Positions 8,680 to 19,009 of a stretch of 64,000 nt of DNA are shown piece after piece. The notes under the pieces are model-generated. The model was not told the DNA's origin. It saw nothing but the letters and a program-made list of their open reading frames with translations, and ran no database searches. How positions within the stretch are numbered: the stretch's first letter is position 1; each line of letters opens with the position of its first letter. The translations under genes and the position numbers were made by a program. The DNA is from Filimonas sp. (lineage in GTDB: Bacteria > Bacteroidota > Bacteroidia > Chitinophagales > Chitinophagaceae), in NCBI GenBank assembly GCA_017306865.1, contig JAFKHH010000011.1:1116001-1180000 (forward strand), read 5' to 3'.

Positions 8680-10461
8680 ATGAATAAGTTAATGATCGCG
8701 TGCATCCTTCTCCTTAGCCAGGTTTGTTATGCGCAAACAACCGGCACTCTATTAGGTATTAATAAAAAACCCGCACTTCATGGCATCCGCCAGGGTGAAG
8801 CGCATCAGTACAAGGTGCAATTGCAAAAAGATGTTTTGTACACAATAGCGGTTGATCAGCAGGGTATAGATGTAGTGGTCTTTTTAAAGGATAGCCGGCA
8901 AAAGACGTTGGACGAAAAAGATAGTCCTACAGGAGCGAAGGGTGTAGAGAAGATTAGCTTTTCGCCCGATACTACAGGCTCATACATTGTGACTGTAAAG
9001 CCCCTGGTAGAAAAAGAAAATGCTACTACAGGTAACTATACCATACAACTGACGACGGTTAGCAGTAAGCTGCAAGAATATAGCCTGGCGCAGTTGCAGG
9101 AAGATTTTGACATTCTGAAAAATGCTTTTATAGAATGCAAGGTGGGATTGTGGTACAGTAGCTATGCTGCATTTGACAACATGTGTCGTGTACAAAGAAA
9201 TAAACTGAAAGATAAAAACACGGCGCTGGACTTGTATAAGGTATTAGCGCCGGTTACAAGCTTTACACGCGAGGGGCATTCCAGCATTGGTGTGCCGGAT
9301 GAAACCGCCGACTATTTCAGGCAATACGGAACATACCTGCCTTTCTTTGTAAAGATCATTGAACAAAAAGTGTATGCATTGAATGATTGTGCCGCCTTTC
9401 AATCGAAAGGATGGGAGATAGCGAGTATTAATGGCATTAAGACAGATAGCATATTATCCGTATTTACCACTATAGAACCTGCGGATGGTTATAATTTCAC
9501 AAGTAAGTATAAGTGGATAGAAGGTGCATTCTCCAAATACTATTTACGCTTTTTTGGCGCGCCCAAATCTTACGACATAGTATTTGTTAATCCTGCATCG
9601 GGAGAAAAGGTAATGCAACATGTGGCTGCCTTTAACGCAAAAACATACAACCAGCTTTATGCCGCGTTTAGAAAAAATAACCCGGCTTACTTCTTTACAA
9701 AACCATTGACACTGGACATAGATTCCAGTCGCGGGTATGCTGTGTTGACTGTTAATGATTTTGGTTCAAAACAATATACGGGACGTAAGCCTGGGTTTAA
9801 AAAACTGCTGGATAGTATATTTACTGCGATCAATGCCCGGCAGGTAAATAACCTGGTGATCGATATAAGACGAAATGAAGGCGGTTCGCAGGGAATGGAA
9901 GATCTGTTGCTTTCGCATTTGATTACGAAAGGCTACCTGAAATATGACTACGTAGAAATACCGTCTTTTGACTATTCTTTTTTGCAATACACCGATTATA
10001 AAAATGAGGCTGACGTGCTGCGAAAAGAACTGGCGGAAGAATTTTACCAGGCAAGCGATGGCAGGTATCTAAACAAGAAGGGCTTCTATGATGGATTGGC
10101 CCCAAGCCCGGTACATTTTGGCGGTAATGTTTTTATACTGATCAGTGGGTTGACGTTTTCAGGCGGTTCAGAGTTTGCGGCACTGGCAAAAAATTATACA
10201 AAGGCTGTGTTTATAGGTGAAGAGACCGGAGGTGGTTATTACGGTAATACGAGCGGCAGCTTTCTTCGTTTTAAATTGCCGAATACTGGCATAACAGGGC
10301 GTATTCCATTATGCAAGTTCATGGTACATGCAACGCAGGATTCTATTCCTTTTGGCCGCGGCGTATTCCCGGACCATGCCATACAGCCTACTATAAATGA
10401 AGTATTGGAAAATAATGATGTTGCGCTGAAACTGGCCGTAAAACTGATGGCGGGAAAGTAA
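8680..10461 (+). CDS. Secreted S41 family (C-terminal processing-like) serine peptidase
   Basis: 593 residues with a signal peptide ending near C-Y-A-Q (19). Residues 25-128 resemble a PPC-type beta-sandwich. Residues 135-340 hold the S41 cap region including R-E-G-H-S-S-I-G-V-P (197-206). The catalytic core shows N-L-V-I-D-I-R-R-N-E-G-G and L-T-F-S-G-G-S-E-F-A with likely nucleophile Ser494, then G-E-E-T-G-G. No PDZ domain is evident. Such enzymes cleave peptides in the periplasm or at the surface; substrate unknown. A good promoter of its own lies just upstream. Confidence 0.9.
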   Translation: MNKLMIACILLLSQVCYAQTTGTLLGINKKPALHGIRQGEAHQYKVQLQKDVLYTIAVDQQGIDVVVFLKDSRQKTLDEKDSPTGAKGVEKISFSPDTTGSYIVTVKPLVEKENATTGNYTIQLTTVSSKLQEYSLAQLQEDFDILKNAFIECKVGLWYSSYAAFDNMCRVQRNKLKDKNTALDLYKVLAPVTSFTREGHSSIGVPDETADYFRQYGTYLPFFVKIIEQKVYALNDCAAFQSKGWEIASINGIKTDSILSVFTTIEPADGYNFTSKYKWIEGAFSKYYLRFFGAPKSYDIVFVNPASGEKVMQHVAAFNAKTYNQLYAAFRKNNPAYFFTKPLTLDIDSSRGYAVLTVNDFGSKQYTGRKPGFKKLLDSIFTAINARQVNNLVIDIRRNEGGSQGMEDLLLSHLITKGYLKYDYVEIPSFDYSFLQYTDYKNEADVLRKELAEEFYQASDGRYLNKKGFYDGLAPSPVHFGGNVFILISGLTFSGGSEFAALAKNYTKAVFIGEETGGGYYGNTSGSFLRFKLPNTGITGRIPLCKFMVHATQDSIPFGRGVFPDHAIQPTINEVLENNDVALKLAVKLMAGK

Positions 10462-10578
10462 GGACGAACCTGTTTTATAGAGGCTTCTGTCATTTCGGCT
10501 ACAAGCAAACTCAATTTGGTTACGTAGGGCAGGTTTGCCTAAAGCAATTTTGTACTGTTAAATTAAAACAGACAAAAA

Positions 10579-11382
10579 ATGCAAAAGACAATTTTTATTA
10601 CAGGTGCATCTACCGGTTTAGGTAGAGCTACAGCAAAACTATTCCAGGCAAAAGGTTGGAAAGTAATTGCTACCATGAGGAACCCGGAAAAAGAGACTGA
10701 GCTGAAGGGATTGGAAAATGTAACCGTACTTCCGCTGGATGTAACAAACCTCTCTCAAATAAAAACCACGGTAAAAGACGCAATTGCTCTTGGAGTAGAT
10801 GTGGTGTTCAATAATGCCGGGTATGGTCTTATAGGCGCATTGGAAGCGCTTACGGATGAGCAGATCGTAAAACAGCTTAATACAAACCTGCTGGGTGTAA
10901 TACGCGTAACACAGGCTTTTATTCCATATTTCAGGGAAAAAAAAGACGGCTTGTTCATTACCACTACATCTATAGGTGGCCTGATCGCATTTCCGCTGGG
11001 CTCAACCTATCATGCTACCAAATGGGCACTGGAAGGCTGGAGTGAAAGCATGGCGTTTGAACTAAACCGCTTTGGGGTAAACATTAAAACCGTATCGCCG
11101 GGCGGCATTGCAACAGACTTTGCCACACGCTCACTTGATCTTGCCAGCACACCTGCGTATGACGATATTCTGCAAACGTTGATGGGTGGCTTTGAGGCTA
11201 TGATGGAGCAATCTTCCTCTGCCGAGCAAATAGCAGAAGTAGTATATGAAGCTGCTACAGATGGAAAAAATAAATTGAGATATGTAGCTGGTGAAGATGC
11301 GAAGGCATTGTATGCACAGCGTTTAGCGTTGGGCGACGAGTCCTTCAGGGAAATGCTTGGAAAGCAGTTCTTAGGTAACTAA
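10579..11382 (+). CDS. Short-chain dehydrogenase/reductase (classical SDR)
   Basis: 267 residues. The nucleotide-binding motif T-G-A-S-T-G-L-G-R spans 8-16, N-N-A-G is at 78-81, and the catalytic triad is Ser131, Tyr144 and Lys148 (Y-H-A-T-K). The C-terminus is the longer form common in reductases of hydrophobic carbonyl compounds. It is NAD(P)-dependent and cytoplasmic; substrate not predictable. An AraC regulator follows in the same direction after a strong hairpin. Paired SDR and AraC genes are common in this phylum and suggest that the regulator responds to the SDR substrate. Confidence 0.93.
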   Translation: MQKTIFITGASTGLGRATAKLFQAKGWKVIATMRNPEKETELKGLENVTVLPLDVTNLSQIKTTVKDAIALGVDVVFNNAGYGLIGALEALTDEQIVKQLNTNLLGVIRVTQAFIPYFREKKDGLFITTTSIGGLIAFPLGSTYHATKWALEGWSESMAFELNRFGVNIKTVSPGGIATDFATRSLDLASTPAYDDILQTLMGGFEAMMEQSSSAEQIAEVVYEAATDGKNKLRYVAGEDAKALYAQRLALGDESFREMLGKQFLGN

Positions 11383-11391
11383 TCATTCCGT

Positions 11392-11433
11392 GCTACACAG
11401 CTCGTGCAAAGCTGTGTAGCACTTACTTTTTTG
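11392..11433 (+). terminator. Rho-independent terminator after the SDR gene
   Basis: GCTACACAGC (11392-11401) and GCTGTGTAGC (11411-11420) form a perfect 10-bp stem with a 9-base loop, followed within a few bases by a T-rich run. The next start codon is only 13 bases beyond, so the hairpin sits in the immediate upstream region of the AraC gene. It could also attenuate or bind protein. Confidence 0.72.
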
Positions 11434-11445
11434 TACTTTTATATT

Positions 11446-12354
11446 ATGGAAAAGAAAGAGCCCCTCCGGTTTTCATCCATTTCAGCATTGCACGATATGT
11501 TGCAATTGCCCAAGCCAGTGCATCCGTTGATCAGCCTGACAGATAATACTAAGATTGTAAATAATACAGGATACCTGCATCATCCGTTTTTCCTGGAGTT
11601 TTATAAGATCTCTTACAAATACTCTACAACAGGTAGAATGGGATATGGACAAGGCTATTATGACTTTAATGATGGCGGTATGATTTTTACATCACCCAAT
11701 CAATTGCTCTTTACAGATGATAGGGCAGAGTATTTTGGGTGCACATTGTTGTTCCATCCCGATCTTATCAGGCATTATCCTTTAGAAAAAACGATTAAGA
11801 AATATGGCTTCTTTTCCTATGATACAAACGAAGCCTTGCATTTGTCCGATAAAGAAAAGAAAGTAGTGCTTGGTTTGTTCGATAATATTGAAGGCGAACT
11901 GAATACGGCAATTGACGACATTAGCCAGGATGTACTGGTATCTTACATTGAAGTACTGCTAAACTATAGTAACCGCTTTTATAAACGCCAGTTCATTACA
12001 CGTAAAGTAGTGAACAACGATGTGCTGTCTAAAGTAGAACATGCTTTAGATACCTATTTTAACGATGCGCAATCGCTGATGAACGGCTTGCCTTCTGTGG
12101 AATACCTGGCAGGACAGGTGAACTTGTCCCCACGTTACCTAAGCGATATGCTGCGGTCGCTAACCGGGCAAAATACACAACAACTGATCCATGAAAAATT
12201 GATAGAAAAGGCGAAGGAAAAATTATCTACCACAACCTTAGCCGTAAGCGAGATCGCTTATGAGCTTGGCTTTGAGCATCCACAATCGTTTAGCAAACTT
12301 TTCAAGGCTAAGACTAACCTGTCTCCGCAGGAGTTCCGGCAGGCCTTTAATTAA
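11446..12354 (+). CDS. AraC family transcriptional regulator
   Basis: The start at 11446 (M-E-K-K-E-P-L-R-F) is preferred over an in-frame upstream codon that lies inside the terminator stem. The 302-residue protein has an AraC-type sensing domain in its first 190 residues. Two helix-turn-helix units lie in the last 100, including Y-L-A-G-Q-V-N-L-S-P-R-Y-L-S-D-M-L and I-A-Y-E-L-G-F-E-H-P-Q-S-F-S-K-L-F-K. TACTTTTA at 11434-11441 resembles a -7 element, and its position would give an almost leaderless transcript. It probably regulates the SDR upstream. It converges with the phosphoesterase gene with only 4 bases between. Confidence 0.92.
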   Translation: MEKKEPLRFSSISALHDMLQLPKPVHPLISLTDNTKIVNNTGYLHHPFFLEFYKISYKYSTTGRMGYGQGYYDFNDGGMIFTSPNQLLFTDDRAEYFGCTLLFHPDLIRHYPLEKTIKKYGFFSYDTNEALHLSDKEKKVVLGLFDNIEGELNTAIDDISQDVLVSYIEVLLNYSNRFYKRQFITRKVVNNDVLSKVEHALDTYFNDAQSLMNGLPSVEYLAGQVNLSPRYLSDMLRSLTGQNTQQLIHEKLIEKAKEKLSTTTLAVSEIAYELGFEHPQSFSKLFKAKTNLSPQEFRQAFN

Positions 12355-12358
12355 GCCA

Positions 12359-13081
12359 TCACACAGTGATCCTGTCTAGCAGGAAATCTCCATAGAAGTT
12401 TGGAATGCCACTTTCGTAAATGGCTTGTACTGTTTCGTGTACCGGGTACGCTACTTTAACTAATGTAGGTATTACTTCCCCCGTTTTACTGATCGTAAGT
12501 ACAGCGTAACAGGCAAGACGGTCCTTTTCTTTAGACCTGCCTACGGAGCCTGCATTTACTATCAGCCTGGAGCCTATGGTGCGGGTATAGGACAGGTGCG
12601 TGTGGCCAATCACCATTACATCGGTGGAGATCATTTGCAGTCGGTCTGCCAGCAGATCACCTGCAGTCTCATATAAATATTCATCTATTGAAGCAGGACT
12701 GGCGTGTGTGAAAAACAGTTGCGTATGATTAAATGTAAGTGTTATATGTCGCGGTAGTGTAGTGAGGAAATGTTTATTAGCAGCAGTAACCACTTTTCTT
12801 GAATGATCGATCGCAACTATACGTGCTGCTGTTTCGGTTGTTCCATGTTTTGCCAGTGGTGCTACCGGCAGATTGAACGCAATACGTTCATCGTGGTTGC
12901 CCATGATCAGTGGTATATATGCACTGCGTATGCGCTCAATAACTTCATTGGGCCATGGGGCAAAATCAACTAAGTCTCCAAGACAAATTACCTGGTCTAT
13001 ATTATTTGTTGCAATGTGTGTCAATACAGCTTCCAGTGCAGGTAAATTGCCGTGAATATCACTAATGACCGCTATGCGCAT
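12359..13081 (-). CDS. Calcineurin-like metallophosphoesterase (YfcE-type)
   Basis: 240 residues with all metal-binding blocks in order: S-D-I-H-G-N (7-12), G-D-L-V-D, G-N-H-D, a later T-H-A-S, and G-H-T-H. This is the dinuclear metal centre of small cytoplasmic phosphodiesterases. Members hydrolyse phosphomonoesters or diesters, and the cellular substrate cannot be read from sequence. No signal peptide. Its 3' end lies 4 bases from that of the AraC gene. Confidence 0.92.
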   Translation of the reverse strand: MRIAVISDIHGNLPALEAVLTHIATNNIDQVICLGDLVDFAPWPNEVIERIRSAYIPLIMGNHDERIAFNLPVAPLAKHGTTETAARIVAIDHSRKVVTAANKHFLTTLPRHITLTFNHTQLFFTHASPASIDEYLYETAGDLLADRLQMISTDVMVIGHTHLSYTRTIGSRLIVNAGSVGRSKEKDRLACYAVLTISKTGEVIPTLVKVAYPVHETVQAIYESGIPNFYGDFLLDRITV

Positions 13082-13212
13082 GAGCTTCTTTTTATACTCC
13101 TTACCGGAACAGCAAAAATAATGACGCTCTCGCGTTCCTCTACGGTATTATTTATATAAAGGCTGGTACTATTTAGTGGTATGACTTCTCTCCGGTGTAG
13201 AACGCCTGGACT

Positions 13213-13238
13213 GGAGCCTGAGGCAAGAGTGGTCCACT
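13213..13238 (+). repeat. Dispersed repeat R4 (GAGGCAAGAGTGGTCCACT module), copy 1
   Basis: GGAGCCTGAGGCAAGAG followed by TGGTCCACT. The AGAGTGGTCCACTCT core is itself palindromic. A nearly identical module occurs in reverse at 26348-26373 and a shorter one at 26286-26306. It belongs to the repeat-filled gap 13082-13480, in which I see no gene. Short reading frames across it are repeat-encoded artefacts. Confidence 0.7.
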
Positions 13239-13242
13239 CTTT

Positions 13243-13368
13243 CTGGCGCAGGCCTCCCGGCCTGTGTCTACATTTTACTAATGTGTATATAATCGCCATC
13301 TTGGCAACACTTTTATACGAAAATGGCGAAGTAACAGCGCAGCACAGGCCGGGAGGCCTGCGCCAGTA
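13243..13368. repeat. Dispersed GC-rich repeat R3, two copies facing each other
   Basis: CTGGCGCAGGCCTCCCGG at 13243-13260 continues to CCTGTG (to 13266). The same unit recurs in opposite orientation at 13343-13368. Each unit is a short hairpin (CAGGCC, GGGA, GGCCTG), and together they form a 126-bp inverted repeat. Related units occur at 23929-23958, 24852-24901 and 25876-25903. Confidence 0.75.
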
Positions 13369-13374
13369 GTTATT

Positions 13375-13448
13375 AGCTATTCCATATCTATCTGGAACGT
13401 ACTACTATCAGCTTTTTAAGCGAGATATGGAATAGCTGTTTCGCGCTC
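13375..13448 (-). repeat. Dispersed hairpin repeat R5, copy 1
   Basis: AGCTATTCCATATCT (13375-13389) pairs perfectly with AGATATGGAATAGCT (13423-13437), followed by GTTTCGCGCTC. The reverse complement matches 26182-26255. The two copies differ at one stem position and the partner base differs to match (C-G against A-T). Confidence 0.75.
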
Positions 13449-13480
13449 TACGGCGCAGAGATCCTGGTCTTTGCAGTTGT

Positions 13481-14236
13481 TTATTTATGCATGATGTATG
13501 CCTTGATGAGCCCCGCAATAAGACCAATTACCAAGGGGAGTAGTAGTACAGAAACAAGAACCATAATGCTGCGTAGTAAGAGACTATATTTTTTATAGCC
13601 AAATACAGAGAAATACTGGTAGTAAAACCATGCGGCATATATTGTTGATAACAAGCCGGAGGTTAAGCTATAGATAAGATATAGCATCTCTTTGTTTCGA
13701 TAAAAAATGGTAATGATAATAAATAGAATGCCGAGGATCAGTTCACCTGCTGATTTGTAGGCGTTCATCACTATATGTTCCGTACCGTTCATCTTTGCCT
13801 TTCCAAACCAGAGGTAAGTGAAAATGGAGTACGCGGGAATCATAAAAAGAAGTAACGCCTTCGGATACTTTGTAGAAAACGCTTCGATCTGCGACATGGC
13901 GGCTTTGCTGGACTCGGGTACAATGTCTGTTAGCGTTATGGGAGAGAACGAGCTAATGAAATGTGTAACACCCAGTATAATAATGAGCAGGGTAACATAG
14001 TTAAAATGATTAACCCGTTTGCCTTGTATAAACTCACGTATGCTGTGACCAGGGCGTGTAAACAATGCCTTTATTGTGTACAGGAGACCCTTGTCTATAT
14101 GCAGGATGCCGTGTATCAGGTCATGCTCAATAAAGTGCAGCACAGAATACCGGTGTGTAGATGCTTTTTGCCCGCAGTTGGAACAATAAGGCGCAGCTAA
14201 ATGATGATTACAGTTTAAGCAGTTAGTATGATTCAT
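13481..14236 (-). CDS. DUF3667 zinc-ribbon integral membrane protein
   Basis: 251 residues. An N-terminal zinc ribbon (C-L-N-C at about 7-10 and C-S-N-C at 18-21) is followed by the family block H-I-D-K-G-L-L-Y-T and R-P-G-H-S-I-R-E-F-I-Q-G-K-R. About five membrane segments fill the rest. DUF3667 proteins are common in Bacteroidota and have no known function. A paralogue lies at 62902-63639. A 90-residue membrane protein gene lies 18 bases upstream in the same direction, so the two may be co-transcribed. Confidence 0.9.
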   Translation of the reverse strand: MNHTNCLNCNHHLAAPYCSNCGQKASTHRYSVLHFIEHDLIHGILHIDKGLLYTIKALFTRPGHSIREFIQGKRVNHFNYVTLLIIILGVTHFISSFSPITLTDIVPESSKAAMSQIEAFSTKYPKALLLFMIPAYSIFTYLWFGKAKMNGTEHIVMNAYKSAGELILGILFIIITIFYRNKEMLYLIYSLTSGLLSTIYAAWFYYQYFSVFGYKKYSLLLRSIMVLVSVLLLPLVIGLIAGLIKAYIMHK

Positions 14237-14254
14237 GCAGGGAATAAATTAACC

Positions 14255-14527
14255 TTATTGTGCGTTTGTATTGCGTTTTTTTAATTCGTTGTTGACCGCT
14301 TTCAACTGGTTGAACATCGGCAACATCGTTGTGACTGACCCCAGGACAACAACAAGTAATGCGGGTGATACTTTTGATACTCTTCCTGATTTGAACAGGA
14401 GCGCATAAATGAAAACACCGATCATTACGCCCCAGAGAAAACAGAATCCCGTTAAAATACCTTTGTATCTCGCCTTGTTTTTTTCCAGTTGTTCTATCGT
14501 CATTTCAGTAATTGCCTGCTGTGCCAT
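14255..14527 (-). CDS. Small membrane protein of unknown function
   Basis: 90 residues. A charged N-terminal helix (E-Q-L-E-K-N-K-A-R-Y-K) precedes two hydrophobic segments at about 24-46 and 55-72, with a polar K-R-N-T-N-A tail. The arrangement suggests a two-pass inner-membrane protein with a short coiled-coil cap. I do not recognise the family. It is 18 bases upstream of the DUF3667 gene on the same strand and probably shares its transcript. Confidence 0.72.
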   Translation of the reverse strand: MAQQAITEMTIEQLEKNKARYKGILTGFCFLWGVMIGVFIYALLFKSGRVSKVSPALLVVVLGSVTTMLPMFNQLKAVNNELKKRNTNAQ

Positions 14528-14608
14528 AATAAAAATTTAAGTGGTTCAGTGGAGGCAAAAATCTAAAAAGTGTAGCGGAGCGACGTTACACTGAAGTGTA
14601 ATTTTTAA

Positions 14609-14906
14609 AACAGCGGGTTTCATCCGCCGTTAATATGGCAGCAACCTTGGGCTTTTGCAGCCATTCTAAGAGCTTTTCAGAAAATCGATGTGATTAGAAT
14701 GAATACTGTTACGGAGATGATTCAACCCCTTCAGGGTTGTGGTAGCAGGTTGTTTGAAACAGCGGGTTTTACCCGCCGTTATTATGGTGACAGCCCTTCA
14801 GGCTTTTATAATAACTTAAGAATTCCGGAGGAATTCAATAAGAATAACCTCCGGTGAAACCGGAGGTTAGTAGCAAAATATGTTTCACAACCCCGAAGGG
14901 GTTGAA
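14609..14906. repeat. Repeat island R6 made of palindromic and tandem modules
   Basis: The gap 14528-14924 has no gene but several repeat modules. A module beginning AACAGCGGGTTT occurs at 14609-14638 and again at 14758-14787. TTCAACCCC...GTTGTG at 14721-14741 is inverted at 14886-14906. AACCTCCGGT and ACCGGAGGTT form a perfect hairpin at 14846-14868, and GAATTCC/GGAATTC one near 14819-14835. Copies elsewhere in the genome are likely but not visible here. The island ends 19 bases from the stop of the Tet(X)-like gene. Confidence 0.65.
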
Positions 14907-14924
14907 CTATAAAGTGACAGCCAT

Positions 14925-16924
<2,000 letters not shown>

Positions 16925-16960
16925 GTAGCAATGATATAATAGTGATAGACAGGTGTGATA

Positions 16961-16968
16961 CAAAAATA
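16961..16968 (-). promoter_or_regulatory. Candidate -7 element for the AraC/Tet(X)-like unit
   Basis: On the minus strand TATTTTTG matches TAnnTTTG perfectly, about 37 bases before the AraC start codon. A TTG at usual -33 spacing is not evident, so this is only a partial promoter call. Confidence 0.38.
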
Positions 16969-17051
16969 ATCAATATCCTTTTCAAGTTACATGGTGCATA
17001 CTCGTTAGCATCATTGTTGTCTAACTACTATTTCTTTGTCTATTCAAGCGT

Positions 17052-17272
17052 AAGCTTTTATTTGTCTACCGACGGTGTTACTTTTTGCCTTGATACAAAA
17101 AGTAACCAAAAAGATCAAGGCTTCAGAAAAGCAGGCTAAAAATTGTCCTGCCCGCCGAAATCCATTGAACTCGCCACTTGCACCGTGAATAAGTAAGTTA
17201 CGCCTGGCTCAAACAGCAATGGATTTTTCCGGCGTTCATGCCAATTTTCTTAACGCAGCTTTTCTGAGGCCG
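17052..17272 (+). repeat. 221-bp dispersed repeat R1, copy 1
   Basis: One of three copies of exactly 221 bases (others 19010-19230 and 29976-30196), all in the same orientation. It begins AAGC...TTTGTCTACCGACGG, contains a TTACTTTTTG/CAAAAAGTAA hairpin, and ends CTGAGGCCG. The right half folds back on the left: GGCTTCAGAAAAGC opposite GCTTTTCTGAGGCC, and AAATCCATTG opposite CAATGGATTT. No conserved reading frame or start is maintained. It fills most of the gene-free stretch 16925-17414. Confidence 0.88.
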
Positions 17273-17414
17273 GATGCCTCTGTGAAAAAGTTTTAAGGGG
17301 AGAATTTCAGGCTTTTAAAATCACTCTTTTTTTGCCTGCAATTCTTTATGGTCAATAGCTATCGGCAGCCATCTATTTACTCGAAAATTATGTATGAGTA
17401 TGTGCCAGCTTTGT

Positions 17415-17768
17415 TTAATTACGGTTACATCCGTTCAACTGCATGTCATTCCGTCCCCATTTTTCTATAAAGCTGATAACAGGTAATAATGTTTTGCCAT
17501 ATTCTGTTAGCTGGTACTCCACACGGGGAGGTGTTTCCGCATATATGTTACGGACTATTATTTTATCCTCTTCTAACTCTCTTAGTTGATTTACGAGCAT
17601 CTGTTTGCTGATATCCGGTATTGCTTTTTGCAAAAGACTGAACCGGTTTACCTGGGCGCTAATACCGTAAACGATCAGCACTTTCCACTTGCCGCCGATG
17701 CGGTTTAAAAAATGGGTCACACCACAGTTACGTGGATTGAAATCTTTGTTTTTCCTCTTGTGGGGCAT
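17415..17768 (-). CDS. HxlR family winged-helix transcriptional regulator
   Basis: 117 residues with the HxlR pattern: C-G-V-T-H-F-L-N-R-I-G-G-K-W-K-V-L-I, R-F-S-L-L-Q-K-A-I-P-D-I-S-K-Q-M-L-V-N-Q-L-R-E-L-E-E-D and the wing P-P-R-V-E-Y-Q-L-T-E-Y-G. The Cys in the N-terminal N-C-G-V segment is the position often used for redox or electrophile sensing in this family. A perfect 10-bp palindrome lies 14 bases upstream. The usual divergent target gene is missing; repeats and unassignable sequence take its place. Confidence 0.92.
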   Translation of the reverse strand: MPHKRKNKDFNPRNCGVTHFLNRIGGKWKVLIVYGISAQVNRFSLLQKAIPDISKQMLVNQLRELEEDKIIVRNIYAETPPRVEYQLTEYGKTLLPVISFIEKWGRNDMQLNGCNRN

Positions 17769-17782
17769 GGTCTAAAATTTTG

Positions 17783-17810
17783 TACCAGGTCTATGCAGCC
17801 AGACCTGGTA
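17783..17810. promoter_or_regulatory. Palindromic operator of the HxlR gene
   Basis: TACCAGGTCT (17783-17792), 8-base spacer ATGCAGCC, and the exact reverse complement AGACCTGGTA (17801-17810). Position between the HxlR start and the divergent side, and arm length, fit a winged-helix dimer site. Confidence 0.72.
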
Positions 17811-18400
17811 GTTGACATAAACGAATGTAATAAGTTTGATACAGCAATTACTCAAAACTATGCAATGGCGAACAGAAGTCGTAGTCGGTGAATTATTGTG
17901 TATTTAGTCTTCGCTATTTATTTTACTGCTATTGTAGAAACTAGGCAGTAAACTATTTATGAGCATGTGGCACAGGGGGAGGCGTGGGCAACGCAAAACG
18001 CGCGGAGCGATCGGGTTTGCCTTGAATTTTCTTTGGTTACTTTCTTTTTTTCAAGAAAAAGAAAGTAATACATAAGTTATCCTATAATAAAATATGCTAA
18101 TAATATAAGCGTCGATTTAAGCACATAGTGAAGAAACGTTGTGACTGTTGTTTTTCGCTCATAGCCGCTGGGCTTCGTCCTTGCGACAGCGCTGAATTTT
18201 CTCCTTCGCCACGGGCGACCTCCGCCTATCGGCGGAACCGGATAAAATAAGGCGCCTTACGCAAGGACTGGTAGAGAATAGTGCAAGTACGTTCTATGAC
18301 TGCAGTTCTTTTCCAGCAAATTTTTGTGAAAATGTGGATATACAGCAGTAGTATGGGAAAGTATTCATCTATTGATCAAACTATAACAAATAAAGATTCT
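17811..18400. other. Gene-poor stretch with degenerate repeats
   Basis: No supported gene lies here. A 15-codon frame starts at 17859 (M-Q-W-R-T-E-V-V-V-G) and stops quickly, possibly the remnant of the gene once divergent from HxlR. ACTTTCTTTTT and AAAAAGAAAGT form a hairpin near 18037-18068 that resembles the hairpin in repeat R1. CCGCC/GGCGG hairpins and a segment reading GCTGGGCTTCGTCCTTGCG near 18168-18186 look like another dispersed repeat. An in-frame extension of the next gene runs into the right end. Confidence 0.5.
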
Positions 18401-18961
18401 ATGTCACTTCAAGAATTAAAGTCAGCCTGTAAGGGCGAATGGCAAAGCATTGCTCCGGAAGTTCGCCCAAGCAAGCAAGTAGCTGATGGTGCAATAAGAC
18501 CGTTTTACTTAACAAGACAGTTTAAGTACGATCCCTCAGATAAATTTGAGTTAGTGGTTATTAACTATGCAGATCCGTTTGGTAAAGTGCCGCTGGTAGA
18601 GATCGTGATAAAAGGAAGTATGCTTTGGCAGGGAGCGCACCCCATTGCCGCGGGCGCGCAAAAGGTAGACTTTACTGCGGATGAAGCGTACACGGTAAAA
18701 CCCCTGGCTACGGGGTTTGAAGATATTCTGAACAAGGTGACGGTTGGTTATGACAAATGGGAGACAGGTGTGGCGCAAAGCATTTTGGGAAAACCTTTTC
18801 CGCCTTTCGGGCTTGCTGCCGGGCAGATCTTTAAAGAGTATGATCTCATTTACCTGTTTGAGGACCTGATGTTTTGGGGCGCCAGGAATGTGGATGGGCG
18901 CGGCTTTGATACAGAAGAAAACCGTCCTACAAACCTGCAGATACCATTGATCAGGAAATAA
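18401..18961 (+). CDS. Possible APCDD1-domain protein
   Basis: The frame is open from a GTG at 18281. I prefer the ATG at 18401 (M-S-L-Q-E-L), which has an A-rich, AAAG-containing upstream region; ATGs at 18353 and 18296 are alternatives. The 186 residues begin C-K-G-E-W-Q-S, then E-V-R-P, F-Y-L-T-R-Q-F-K-Y and I-K-G-S-M-L-W-Q-G. This order resembles the APCDD1 domain (G-x-W-x-S, E-V-R-P, L-T-R-x-F) known from an animal Wnt antagonist and some bacteria. No signal peptide is seen with this start. Family assignment is from memory of the motif order and is uncertain; that the gene is real is much surer. Confidence 0.7.
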   Translation: MSLQELKSACKGEWQSIAPEVRPSKQVADGAIRPFYLTRQFKYDPSDKFELVVINYADPFGKVPLVEIVIKGSMLWQGAHPIAAGAQKVDFTADEAYTVKPLATGFEDILNKVTVGYDKWETGVAQSILGKPFPPFGLAAGQIFKEYDLIYLFEDLMFWGARNVDGRGFDTEENRPTNLQIPLIRK

Positions 18962-19009
18962 AAGACAATGCGGTGTTGTCTGACTAAGTTTAGTTGCTTA
19001 TCCAAGTGT

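Noticed and set aside
13243-13368. CRISPR array from repeated GC-rich units
   Set aside because: Units are in opposite orientation, few, irregularly spaced and found dispersed across the window.
13072-13369. Short frames with L-E-P-E-A-R-V-V-type peptide in both directions
   Set aside because: They are encoded by repeats R3 and R4; the same peptide recurs in 26226-26408 only because the repeat recurs.
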